DNA of 64,000 nt. Origin: Verrucomicrobiales bacterium (GTDB taxonomy: Bacteria > Verrucomicrobiota > Verrucomicrobiia > Limisphaerales > J093). Positions 42,534-51,068 of the stretch are shown here, piece after piece (the first letter of the stretch is position 1; every line of letters starts with the position of its first letter). The stretch covers positions 1 through 64,000 of the forward strand of contig JABTUJ010000031.1 in the NCBI GenBank assembly GCA_015075445.1, read 5' to 3'. Made by a program: the position numbers and the translations under genes. The notes under the pieces were generated by a model. That model was not told the DNA's origin. It did not search any database and saw only the letters and a list, made by a program, of their open reading frames with translations.

Positions 42534-45380
42534 TCAACCGGCCAGGGCGCGGATGGCGGTGAGGAGTGCGGATCGAATCTCCTTCTGTCGCGTGGCGCCG
42601 AGGATGGGCTTCCCGCCGGCTTCGCTGACGTAGAACGCATCCGAGGCACCCCCGTTGCTGGTATGGATGCGGGCGAGGGCGATGTCCACGCGCAGCCCGG
42701 CCAGCACGGTGGCGATGGTGTGCAGCAGGCCCAGGCGGTCCTCGGTTTCGATCTCGACGATGGTGTGGCTCGGGCTCGAGTGGTTGTCGAATACCACGGA
42801 TGTCTTGAAGGGGTCGCCGGAGGGAGCAGGGGAGGGGCCCGGTGGTCTCGGGGCGGGCCCGGGCGGGGCGGGTACCGCGGGATCGCGTCCCACCATCGCT
42901 GCGGAAGCCGACGGGAGACCAGCATCGTCCGCGGCGGTCGGAGACAGGGTCGGCAGGGTTTCCGGGCGGGTCGCCGGCGCGGTCAAGGCGGCGCGGGCCA
43001 GGGAACGGAACCGTTCCATCACCCGTGGCGTTGCGGGGGCGCCCGTGTCGGCGTCCGTCACGTAGAACGTGTCGATCACCAGGTCATCGGTGCGGGTATA
43101 AATCTCCGCGCCGAGGATGTTGAGGCGGGCGGCGGTGAAGGCGCCGGCCAGCTTCGCGAACAGCCCCGGCCGATCCCACGTGCAACAACGGACGACGGAA
43201 CAGCCGCGCGCTTCGGCGACCTGCCCGTGGACGATGGGCTCGAGGGGCGCGCCTGTGCCCAGGACCTGGACTTGAAGGAACTCGTGGGCGATGCGGAGGT
43301 CGGCGAGGACATCCGCTGCGAGCGCATGCAGGAAGTAGCGCGGCGGCACGCGGTCGAAATGCGCCTGGACTTCGTCGGCCGGGAGATCCGCAGGCGCGGC
43401 GTTGCGGACCTCCTCGAGCAGGCGGGTGCGTTCGGCTTCGGCGACGACCGCTCCCTGGCCTTCGAGGTGTTCGCGGGTGCGCTGGTACAGGGTGAGCAGC
43501 AGGGCATCCTTGAAGGCGGTCCAGAGCTGGTCGCTGGTGCCCATCGAGTCGGCCAGCGTCAGGAGGGCGAGGGCGCGGAGGTTCTCGAGGTCCCCCACCA
43601 GCCGGGCGAAGGTCTCGATGACGTGCGGGTCGCCGAGGTTGCGCTTCTGGGAGGTCGCGACCATGGCCAGATGCTGGCGCACGAGGAACTGCACCCGGCG
43701 GGCGCCGGCGTCGTCGAGGCGGAGCTGCCGGCAGACGGTGGCTGCGATGCGGGCGCCGCGCTCGGCGTGGTCGCGTCCTTCGCCCTTGCCGGCGTCGTGC
43801 AAGAGGAGGGCGAGGTAGAGGAGTTCCGGGCGTTCGAGGTGGCGGAACATCTCGGTGTAAGGGCGCAGGGCGGGGGTTTGCTCGTGCCAGACGGCGTCGA
43901 GCTTCTCGAGGCACACCAGGGTGTGCTCATCGACGGTGTACTGGTGGAAGAACTCGTGTTGCACCTGGGCGGTGAGGCGGCCGAACGCGGGGAGGTAGGC
44001 GCCGAGGAGTCGGCCTTCGTGCATCTGGCGCAGGCAACCCCCGACCTGACCGCGGGCCTTGAGGAGCTCGAGGAACATCTGGGCGGCGCCGGGGTCGTGG
44101 CGGAAGGCGGGCGTGACGAGGGCGACGTGGTCGCGGACGAGCTGCAGGAGTTCGGGATGCAGGCGGAGACCGCGCCGCTGGGCGTTGAAGAAGGCCTGCA
44201 TCAACCGGCTGGGTCGCTCGCGGAAGATGCCGCCGGAGACGGGCAGGACCTGTCCGTCCACGAACTTGAAGCCATCGACTTCATAGGCGGCCCGACGGCG
44301 ACGGGCACGCAGGAGGTCGGTGAGGCGGGGCAGGCGTCCGGGCTGGGGGAGGAGGGCGAGGCGTTCCTCCACGTTGCGGGTGAGGTCGTGGATGTTGCGG
44401 ACGTGACCGTAATAGGCGCGCATGAGCCGATCGACCCGTTTGCTGGGCGAACGGTCCGGGAAGCCCATGGCCCGGGCCACCGCGGGCTGCACGGCCTTGA
44501 GCAGGACGTCGTGGTGGCGCTCGCTGCGGAAGTGCAGGTCGTTGCGGACGCGCAGCAGGAACTCATAGGCCCGGTCGAGGTCGGCCTGCTCGGCGGCGCT
44601 GATCAACTGGCGTTGCTGGAGCTCGGCGGTGCTGGCAGTGCGGTACCGGAAGAAGCTCAGCCACACCAGATTCTGGTAGTCGCGCAGGCCGCCGCAGCCG
44701 TTCTTGACGTTCGGTTCCTGCAGGAACGGGGTGTTGCCGAAGCGCCGCCGTCGTTCGGCCTGGTCGGCCAGGCGCTGCTCGACGTACGGGTTCTCCTGCC
44801 CGGCCACGCAGCCCGAGATCACCCGCCGCTGGAACCGCGCGAAGAGCCGTTCGTCGCCGCAGACCCAGCGCGCCTCGATCAGCGAGGTCTTCGACCGCAG
44901 ATCCTGGTTGGCTGCGGTCACCGATTCCGCGGGGGTCCGGACGACGCTCTGGACTTTGGGGAAGACGTTGTAGAGCCAGGACTCCTCGAGCAGCGCCAGG
45001 AACGCCGGACGGTCCCCGCGTTGGAGATCCCCGCTTTCGTGCAGGAACTGGACGTCGAGATCACTGTGCGGCCCCAGTTCTCGACGGCCGTACCCCCCGA
45101 GCGCCACGACGGCGTAGCGCGCAGACCGTCCCCGGCCCGCGTACTCGGGCAACGCGCCCGCCGCCTCGAGGGCGTGCTGGAAGACGAGATCCACCGCCAG
45201 CGCGAGGGCCTGAACCACCGCGCGCCCGCTGGCTCCCTGGTTGTGGGCGTACCGGGTTCGCAGCCGGCAGCGATGCAGGTAACGCTGGTAGCGCGCCACC
45301 TCCTGGCACGGACGACGCCCGGGCGGCAAGGGGAGCTGCTTGGTCGCCTCCGCCCGCAGGGATTCCAGGAGCTTCGACAT
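42534..45380 (-). CDS. glnD: [Protein-PII] uridylyltransferase / uridylyl-removing enzyme
   Basis: GlnD senses glutamine and uridylylates or deuridylylates PII, controlling nitrogen assimilation. At 948 residues it is a little longer than typical. The N-terminal nucleotidyltransferase domain has ALGGYGRRELGPHSDLDVQFLH (about 95-115). A GlnD-specific helical region and an HD domain follow (HTLVCLEKL, LLLHDAGKGEGRDHAERGA, about 490-570). Two ACT domains end the protein (RPGLFAKLAGAFTAARLNILGAEIYTR and TEDRLGLLHTIATVLAGLRVDIALARIHT). Between the ACT domains lies a Pro/Ala-rich linker that is unusually long. The cytosolic enzyme is intact and stands as a single gene. Confidence 0.95.
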   Translation of the reverse strand: MSKLLESLRAEATKQLPLPPGRRPCQEVARYQRYLHRCRLRTRYAHNQGASGRAVVQALALAVDLVFQHALEAAGALPEYAGRGRSARYAVVALGGYGRRELGPHSDLDVQFLHESGDLQRGDRPAFLALLEESWLYNVFPKVQSVVRTPAESVTAANQDLRSKTSLIEARWVCGDERLFARFQRRVISGCVAGQENPYVEQRLADQAERRRRFGNTPFLQEPNVKNGCGGLRDYQNLVWLSFFRYRTASTAELQQRQLISAAEQADLDRAYEFLLRVRNDLHFRSERHHDVLLKAVQPAVARAMGFPDRSPSKRVDRLMRAYYGHVRNIHDLTRNVEERLALLPQPGRLPRLTDLLRARRRRAAYEVDGFKFVDGQVLPVSGGIFRERPSRLMQAFFNAQRRGLRLHPELLQLVRDHVALVTPAFRHDPGAAQMFLELLKARGQVGGCLRQMHEGRLLGAYLPAFGRLTAQVQHEFFHQYTVDEHTLVCLEKLDAVWHEQTPALRPYTEMFRHLERPELLYLALLLHDAGKGEGRDHAERGARIAATVCRQLRLDDAGARRVQFLVRQHLAMVATSQKRNLGDPHVIETFARLVGDLENLRALALLTLADSMGTSDQLWTAFKDALLLTLYQRTREHLEGQGAVVAEAERTRLLEEVRNAAPADLPADEVQAHFDRVPPRYFLHALAADVLADLRIAHEFLQVQVLGTGAPLEPIVHGQVAEARGCSVVRCCTWDRPGLFAKLAGAFTAARLNILGAEIYTRTDDLVIDTFYVTDADTGAPATPRVMERFRSLARAALTAPATRPETLPTLSPTAADDAGLPSASAAMVGRDPAVPAPPGPAPRPPGPSPAPSGDPFKTSVVFDNHSSPSHTIVEIETEDRLGLLHTIATVLAGLRVDIALARIHTSNGGASDAFYVSEAGGKPILGATRQKEIRSALLTAIRALAG

Positions 45381-45485
45381 GCGGAAGTTCGGTTCGCCGG
45401 GAATCCGGAGAAGTGACGCGCGGGCGACCCCGCGGTGGACAGCGACCGCCGAACCGGCTCCGCCGCGTCCGCCCGCGGGGCTGGC

Positions 45486-47018
45486 TCAGCCCGGGCGGGT
45501 GACAAGGGCCCGATGCCGCTGGAACGCCGGGCGGAGGGCCTTCGAAAGCTCATCCTGCAACGCCTGCAACTCGGCGTAGAGGGCGGTGTGGGCCGGGTTC
45601 GGCTCGGTGGTCTCCGACGGGTTCAGCGTCACGAAGGCGTCGGTGACATCCTCGATGCGCAGCGCCTGGCCGAGGTGGCGGCGCCAACACCACAGGGCTT
45701 GGAGGGCGGCTCCGAACGCGGCGCCTTCGCCGACCTTCAACGTCACGACCTCGGCCTGGAAAATGTCGGCCATGAGCTGCCGCCAGAACTTCGAGTTCGC
45801 CCCGCCGCCGGTGGCACGGATTTGCGTGGCTTTCACCCCGAGGTCGGCCAGCCGGCGCAGCCCGTAGTTCATGCCGAGGGTCACGCCCTCCATCGCGGCT
45901 CGCGCGAAGTGGGCGGCCTGGAAGGTGGCGGGGCGGACACCGAAGAACACGCCGGTGCCATCGGGAACGTTGGGGGTGCGTTCGCCTTCGAGGTAGGGAA
46001 GCAACACCAGACCGGCGGCGCCCGGCGGAGCTTTGGCGGCCGCCTTCTCGAAGGCGGCGTGGGTGAGCTCGAAATCGTTGCGCACCATCTCGGTGGCGAC
46101 GGTCACGTTCATGGTGCAGAGCAAGGGCAGCCAGCGGTTGGTCGAATCGCAGAACGCGGCGATTTCGCCGAGCGGATCCACGACGGGCTCGTCGGCGCAG
46201 GCATAGATGGTGCCGCTAGTGCCGAAGCTGGCCGTGACCACGCCGGGCCGGGTGTTGCCCGTGCCGATGGCGCCCATCATGTTGTCGCCGCCGCCGGCGC
46301 TCACGAGGACGTCCGGGTTCAAGCCGAGGGACTTGGCGGTGGCCGGCTGGAGCGTGCCCACCGGCTGGTCGCTCGGGATGAGCGGCGGCAGTTTCTCGGC
46401 CAGATCGGGATCGATGGCCTTGAGCACCGGGGCGCTCCACTTGCGGGAACGGACATCCAGCAAGGCGGTGCCGCTGGCGTCGCCGTACTCCATGACGGCG
46501 CGACCGGTGAGCCACCAGTTGAGGTAATCGTGGGGGAGCAGGACGGTGGCGAGTTTGGCGTAGTTCTGGGGCTCGTGCTTCCGGAGCCAGAGGATCTTGG
46601 AGGCGGTGAACCCGGGGAGGACGGCGTTGCCGAGCACTTTGATGGTGGGGCGCACCCCGCCGAGGCGCTCGGTGATCTCCTCGCATTCGGCGGCCGTGGC
46701 GGTGTCGCACCAGAGCTTGGCCGGGCGAATCACCTGGCCGGCCTTGTCGAGCGGGACGAAGCCGTGTTGCTGGCCGCTGACCCCGATGGCCTTGACCTCG
46801 CCGGGGGTGGCCTTTGCCTGTTTGAGCGCGGCCCGGATGGCTTTCGCGGTGGCGTCACGCCACGTGTGGGGATGCTGTTCCTTCGCGCCCGGCGGGAGAT
46901 CGGGGAGGAGCCCGTACGCGACCGAGGCCGACCCCACCACCAGCTTCTTGGTCACATCCAGGACGAGGGCCTTGGTGGACTGCGTGCCGCTGTCGATGCC
47001 GATAACCAGGGTTCTCAT
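45486..47018 (-). CDS. xylB: Xylulokinase
   Basis: A FGGY-family carbohydrate kinase of 510 residues, close to the XylB norm. It phosphorylates D-xylulose to xylulose-5-phosphate. Visible are the first phosphate-binding motif GIDSGTQSTKALVLD, VSGQQHGFVPLD, KLWCDTAT, the ATP-binding SAGGGDNMMGAIGTG and the C-terminal ATGGGANSKFWRQLMADIFQAEV. The MHG/QHG signature is that of xylulokinases. No isomerase or regulator is adjacent. Intact. Confidence 0.93.
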   Translation of the reverse strand: MRTLVIGIDSGTQSTKALVLDVTKKLVVGSASVAYGLLPDLPPGAKEQHPHTWRDATAKAIRAALKQAKATPGEVKAIGVSGQQHGFVPLDKAGQVIRPAKLWCDTATAAECEEITERLGGVRPTIKVLGNAVLPGFTASKILWLRKHEPQNYAKLATVLLPHDYLNWWLTGRAVMEYGDASGTALLDVRSRKWSAPVLKAIDPDLAEKLPPLIPSDQPVGTLQPATAKSLGLNPDVLVSAGGGDNMMGAIGTGNTRPGVVTASFGTSGTIYACADEPVVDPLGEIAAFCDSTNRWLPLLCTMNVTVATEMVRNDFELTHAAFEKAAAKAPPGAAGLVLLPYLEGERTPNVPDGTGVFFGVRPATFQAAHFARAAMEGVTLGMNYGLRRLADLGVKATQIRATGGGANSKFWRQLMADIFQAEVVTLKVGEGAAFGAALQALWCWRRHLGQALRIEDVTDAFVTLNPSETTEPNPAHTALYAELQALQDELSKALRPAFQRHRALVTRPG

Positions 47019-47404
47019 GAGGTTTGGAGCTTGTCTTTACGGTGGCGCGAGGATGGTCAGCCGGCGCGGCCAAGTCCAACGGGAAATGGGCGGGCGACCG
47101 TCCCTTGACCCGGAATGCAGAAGGAAGAATGAAGAATGCAGAAGAACATCCAGCCTGATCGGTTCATGACCCCCGAGCGGGTCCGCTGCTGCGCGTTCTG
47201 CCGAAGGCGACGACCTCCGGGCCCCTTGGCAAGCGGGCCACGGTGGGGCCGGGCTTGTCCCCTGGAACCTTGGAACTTCCATTGAGCTTTGAACTTTGCG
47301 CTTGAGACTTCTCCCCTCTTGTACGCCGCCCACCCGGTGCACGGCCTCCGAACGGTTCAGGCCGGACCCGGTGGCGGTTCGCCCCCAGGGGGAGGGGCGT
47401 GTCT
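47019..47404. other. Intergenic with heptamer-type repeats
   Basis: No gene. Around 47114-47138 there are GAAGAAT heptamers, and near 47276-47305 TTGAACT/CTTTGAA-like heptamers. Both units are 7 bp, like those inside the kinase genes. They lie between xylB and the lipid transport operon. Confidence 0.6.
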
Positions 47405-48037
47405 TCAACGCGCGGCAGTGGGGCTTTCTCGCGCTGCGGCGGTCAGCACCGAGCGCGCGATCGCCCGGCTGAACTCGGCCAGCGCCTCGCTCAAGGCCGC
47501 CGCGGCCCCGGCGGGGTCGGTATCGGGCGGAGGACCACTGTGCAGCACACGGTGCTGGTCGCGGCACACGACGTTGGCGCTGGCGGTTTCCAGGATTTGC
47601 CAGCGGCCCTCGACCAACACGCGGCCATCGGCGTACAGGTCGCACCGGCGCAGGTTCACGGTCAGTTCGAAATCCACTGCGGTGCTGCGCCAGGCTTCGG
47701 CGGCGACGCGTTCAGTGGCGAGGAACTGGCCGAGATTGGCGGCCAGCACGCGCCGGACCCCCTTCTCGAGCCGCTCCCCCCAGCGGTCGGACATCGCGTA
47801 TCGGATCTCATTCTCGTTCGCCCGGATCGCGAGCCAGGGGCTGTCGAGGTACGACGGCAGCAGCAAGGGGGTCACCCCCACCGCGAGATCCTCCACCGGC
47901 GCTCCCGGCAGCGGTTCAAGATCGGGTGGTACCGACAGGAGAAAGTGTCGCGTGTGGTCGGCGGCGGGCTTGAGTTTCAGACAGCCGCTCCCCAGGGCGA
48001 GCACGGTCAGCAGTGAAAAGAGCCCTCGACGGTTCAT
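47405..48037 (-). CDS. ABC-transport auxiliary lipoprotein (PqiC/DUF330-type)
   Basis: A 210-residue lipoprotein. The lipobox LGSGC is at residues 16-20 of MNRRGLFSLLTVLALGSGC. The HTRHFLLSVPPDLEPLPG strand and the later DFELTVNLRRCDLYADGRVLVEGRWQIL are typical of the ABC_trans_aux family, which accompanies MlaD/PqiB proteins. It is the last gene of the operon and overlaps the MlaD gene by 4 bp. Probably anchored in the outer membrane, helping pass lipid between membranes. Confidence 0.85.
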   Translation of the reverse strand: MNRRGLFSLLTVLALGSGCLKLKPAADHTRHFLLSVPPDLEPLPGAPVEDLAVGVTPLLLPSYLDSPWLAIRANENEIRYAMSDRWGERLEKGVRRVLAANLGQFLATERVAAEAWRSTAVDFELTVNLRRCDLYADGRVLVEGRWQILETASANVVCRDQHRVLHSGPPPDTDPAGAAAALSEALAEFSRAIARSVLTAAARESPTAAR

Positions 48038-49020
48038 CGGCGTGATCCTGCGCGTTCACGCCCGGACAGCAGGGCGTTGGGGTTGCGGTTGAGGTAATCG
48101 GCCAGATCGGCAATCGCGCGGGCGGCCTGGCGAAGCTCGGCCAGCGACTCGGTCAGTTCACTGCTGAGCCGGGACTGCGGGGCGAGCGTTCCCCGCAGCG
48201 TTTCGCTGGTGTGCCGCACATCGGCCAACGTGACGGTGGCAGCCTCCAAGGCTCCCTGGGCCTGTGTCGCCAGCGGGTCCACCTGCCCGCGCAGTTTCTC
48301 GGACAACGCCTGCACTTCGTCCAGCGCGCGCCGGGCGGAAGTCAGCGAGCCCAGCAGATCCGGCGAGGCCACGACCTCGTTGAGGCGGGCCAGAACGTTG
48401 GTCAGACCCGCGCTGATCTCCGCGGCGTTGAACTCGCCCAACCGCTGGTTGAGCACGACCAGCACGGCGTCCAGCCGGGAAAAGACCCGTTGGAAATCCA
48501 GGTTTGCCAGGTTCTCGAGCAGCATCTGAATCTCGTTGGGCGCGGTGGGGATCTCGAGGTACCGCGCCTGCACCTGGTGATACACCGGTGGTGGCGCGTT
48601 GGGCTGGATGGCCAACTCGACGAACAGCACGCCGGTCACCAGGCTTTCCGCCTGCAGCCGCCCCCGGAATCCCCGTTCCACCAGCCGCTTCAACGCCCCG
48701 GGATTGTCCAGTTGCAGCGGCGGCTCCGAGAGCCGGCGCAGCACGCGGCCATCCACCTCGATGATCACCGGCAGATGCGTGTCGGTCTCACTCTGGTTGT
48801 AGCGCAGCATCACCTGGGACACCCGACCCACCTTCACCCCCGCAATCGCCACCGCCGCCCCCGGGTTCAGACCCTTCACCGAGGATTCGAAGTACAGAAT
48901 GAACCGGAGCGGCTGGTGGAACCACGAGAAGGAAGTGAAAAGCAGCAGGCCGGCCAGGCCCAATCCCAGCCCGACCAGGACGAACACACCCACCACTGTC
49001 GGATTCGTTTTCTGGCTCAT
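48034..49020 (-). CDS. MlaD/MCE-domain substrate-binding protein
   Basis: A 328-residue protein with an N-terminal transmembrane helix (TVVGVFVLVGLGLGLAGLLLF) and an MCE domain (about 38-120). The domain reads RFILYFESSVKGLNPGAAVAIAGVKVGRVSQV, the hallmark of lipid-binding Mla/MCE proteins. The remaining part is a long helical region (about 160-310), as in proteins that form hexameric tubes. It lies between the lipoprotein gene (4-bp overlap) and the ATPase gene (15-bp gap). Confidence 0.9.
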   Translation of the reverse strand: MSQKTNPTVVGVFVLVGLGLGLAGLLLFTSFSWFHQPLRFILYFESSVKGLNPGAAVAIAGVKVGRVSQVMLRYNQSETDTHLPVIIEVDGRVLRRLSEPPLQLDNPGALKRLVERGFRGRLQAESLVTGVLFVELAIQPNAPPPVYHQVQARYLEIPTAPNEIQMLLENLANLDFQRVFSRLDAVLVVLNQRLGEFNAAEISAGLTNVLARLNEVVASPDLLGSLTSARRALDEVQALSEKLRGQVDPLATQAQGALEAATVTLADVRHTSETLRGTLAPQSRLSSELTESLAELRQAARAIADLADYLNRNPNALLSGRERAGSRR

Positions 49021-49035
49021 ACCCTCGATTGACCC

Positions 49036-49797
49036 TCAACCCGATCCACGCGTCAGGAACTCCCGCACCCGCGGATCCTCGCTCCCCCGCATCAGGTCCC
49101 GCGGGTTCCCCTCCGCCCGCACCCGCCGCGTCTCCGGATCCAGGAAGATCGCATGGTCCGCAATGGCAAAGATGCTGGCCAGTTCGTGACTCACGACCAC
49201 CAGGGTGGCACCCAGACTGTCGCGCAACTCGAGCAGCAGATCGTCCAGCCGCCGCGCGCTTACCGGATCCAAGCCGGCCGACGGCTCGTCAAACAGCAGG
49301 ATCTCCGGGTCCAGCGCCAACGCCCGCGCCAGCGCGGCGCGCTTGCGCATCCCGCCCGAGATCTCCGCCGGCAGATACTCCTCGAAGCCCCGGAGGCCGA
49401 CCAGCGCCAGCTTCACGCGCGCCAGTTCCCGGATGTCCGCCGGCCCCAGCCCGCTGAAGGCCTCGAGGGGCAGCGCCACGTTCTCCGCCAGCGTCAGCGA
49501 GCTCCACAGCGCGCCCTGCTGGAACATCACCCCGAGCCGCCGCCGCAACGCCAGCCGCCCCGCCTCATCCGCGTCCCAGTAGCTCTGCCCGTCGTAGTAC
49601 ACGCCGCCCGCCGCCGGCGCCTTCAAGCCGATCATGTGCTTGAGCAACGTGCTCTTGCCGCAGCCGGACCCGCCCATGATGACAAACACCTCGCCCGCCC
49701 GGATCCGCACGTCGATATCGCGCATCACCACGAAATCCCCGTAAGCCATCGTGAGGCTGCGGATCTCGATCTTGCTGGGGGCGGTGGCCGGGTCCAT
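49036..49797 (-). CDS. MlaF-like ABC transporter ATPase
   Basis: A 253-residue ABC ATPase. Walker A is GGSGCGKST (about 42-50), the Q-loop is MFQQGALWSSL, the signature is ISGGMRKRAALARAL, Walker B is ILLFDEPSAGLDP, and the switch His is in VSHEL. The MRKR after the signature and the LWSSLT segment are characteristic of the MlaF group. It powers the phospholipid transporter together with the MlaE permease encoded 1 bp upstream. Confidence 0.95.
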   Translation of the reverse strand: MDPATAPSKIEIRSLTMAYGDFVVMRDIDVRIRAGEVFVIMGGSGCGKSTLLKHMIGLKAPAAGGVYYDGQSYWDADEAGRLALRRRLGVMFQQGALWSSLTLAENVALPLEAFSGLGPADIRELARVKLALVGLRGFEEYLPAEISGGMRKRAALARALALDPEILLFDEPSAGLDPVSARRLDDLLLELRDSLGATLVVVSHELASIFAIADHAIFLDPETRRVRAEGNPRDLMRGSEDPRVREFLTRGSG

Positions 49798-49798
49798 G

Positions 49799-50956
49799 TC
49801 AGATCTCCAGCACCTTGGTCACCACCGCGAACACCCCGTCCGCGGCAATGATTCCCGTGATCCCGATCACGACTGCGGACGTCGTGGCCTGGCCCACTGC
49901 CGCCGCCGTGTTGCCGCAGCGCAACCCCCGCCAGCACCCTACCAGCGCCACCAGCAGCCCAAACACCCCTCCTTTGAACACGCCCAGCAGAAAGCTCTCC
50001 AGGGTGATCGCCGCCAGTGTCCGTTGCACGTAGTCCGCGCTCGACAAGTCCAGCAGTCCGGTGGCCACCACAAACCCGCCGCCGATGGCGATCAAGTCCG
50101 CAAACACGCACAGCAGCGGCATCATCAGCCCCAGCCCCAGCAGCCGCGGCAACACCAGAAAGTCCACGGGCGGAAACCCGAACGTCGCCAGCGCATCCAC
50201 CTCCTCGTTCACCCGCATCGTGCCCAACTGCGCCGCAAACGCCGCCCCCGTGCGTCCGCAAAGGATGATGCCCGTCATCAGGCAGCCCATCTCGCGCACC
50301 GTCGCCACGGCCACCAGATCCGCCACGTACATCGTCGCGCCAAACCGCGCCAGTTGCACCGCCCCGACGAAGGCCAGGATCAGGCCCACCAGGAAGTTGA
50401 TCAGCGCCACGATCCCCAGCGCCTGCGGCCCGGTCGTCTGCATCACGTGCAAGGCATCCCCCCAGCGCATCGCCGAACGCCCACGCACCAGCCTTCCCAG
50501 CGACTGCAGGCTCTCCCCGAGGAACGCCGCGAAGTCCAGCACGAAGCCGCCGGTCGCCTGCGCCGCTTCACCCACGCGCGCCACCAGGCCCGGTCGCCGC
50601 GACCCGCGCCGCGCCTCGCGCGCCTCCGGCACGGCCCGCGCCAGCCGCAGGAGCCGCTGCAACCCTTCCGGCAGGGTCCCGAGGCGCACCTCGACGCCGT
50701 GTTCTTTGCCCAGCTCCTCGCATCGCGCCGCAAAGGCCAGCACCCCGCTGTCCCAGGCGCGCAACTCGCGGGTGTCGAACTCGATCACCCGGGGCCGGCC
50801 GTCGTCTCTCCGCAGCAGCGTCTCCACGTCCGCGAGGGAAGGAACCCCCGCCCGGCGCCAGTCCCCCGCCAGGCACACCCGTACCCGATCCGCCGTCGGG
50901 CGGCTGACCTCCACCTTCGGCTCGAGCCGCGCGGACGGATGCATCGCTTGTGCCAA
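49799..50956 (-). CDS. MlaE-like permease with N-terminal STAS-like domain
   Basis: A 385-residue first gene of the operon. Residues about 15-105 look like a STAS domain (RVRVCLAGDWRRAGVPSLADVETLL, VIEFDTRELRAWDSGVLAFAARCEEL), which in other bacteria is a separate MlaB protein. From about 140 on it is an MlaE permease with four or five helices (GIVALINFLVGLILAFVGA, FVDFLVLP-type segment, ESFLLGVFKGGVFGLLVALVG). It also carries the MRVNEEVDALATFGFPPVDFLVLPRLL motif of the family. The fusion means a separate mlaB is not needed. The gene is divergent from dnaE. Confidence 0.9.
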   Translation of the reverse strand: MAQAMHPSARLEPKVEVSRPTADRVRVCLAGDWRRAGVPSLADVETLLRRDDGRPRVIEFDTRELRAWDSGVLAFAARCEELGKEHGVEVRLGTLPEGLQRLLRLARAVPEAREARRGSRRPGLVARVGEAAQATGGFVLDFAAFLGESLQSLGRLVRGRSAMRWGDALHVMQTTGPQALGIVALINFLVGLILAFVGAVQLARFGATMYVADLVAVATVREMGCLMTGIILCGRTGAAFAAQLGTMRVNEEVDALATFGFPPVDFLVLPRLLGLGLMMPLLCVFADLIAIGGGFVVATGLLDLSSADYVQRTLAAITLESFLLGVFKGGVFGLLVALVGCWRGLRCGNTAAAVGQATTSAVVIGITGIIAADGVFAVVTKVLEI

Positions 50957-51068
50957 CCGTCGGGATTAGACCAGTGCGCCCCACCAGCGTCCAGCCTTGC
51001 CTGTCCCGCCCACCCTCGGCCCACACCCGGTTCTTGCCCCCACCCTGGCGCCGGCGATAATCGCTCCC

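Noticed and set aside
42084..45416. Plus-strand open frame of 1110 codons
   Set aside because: Antisense to glnD and translating the 101-bp tandem repeat; not a gene.
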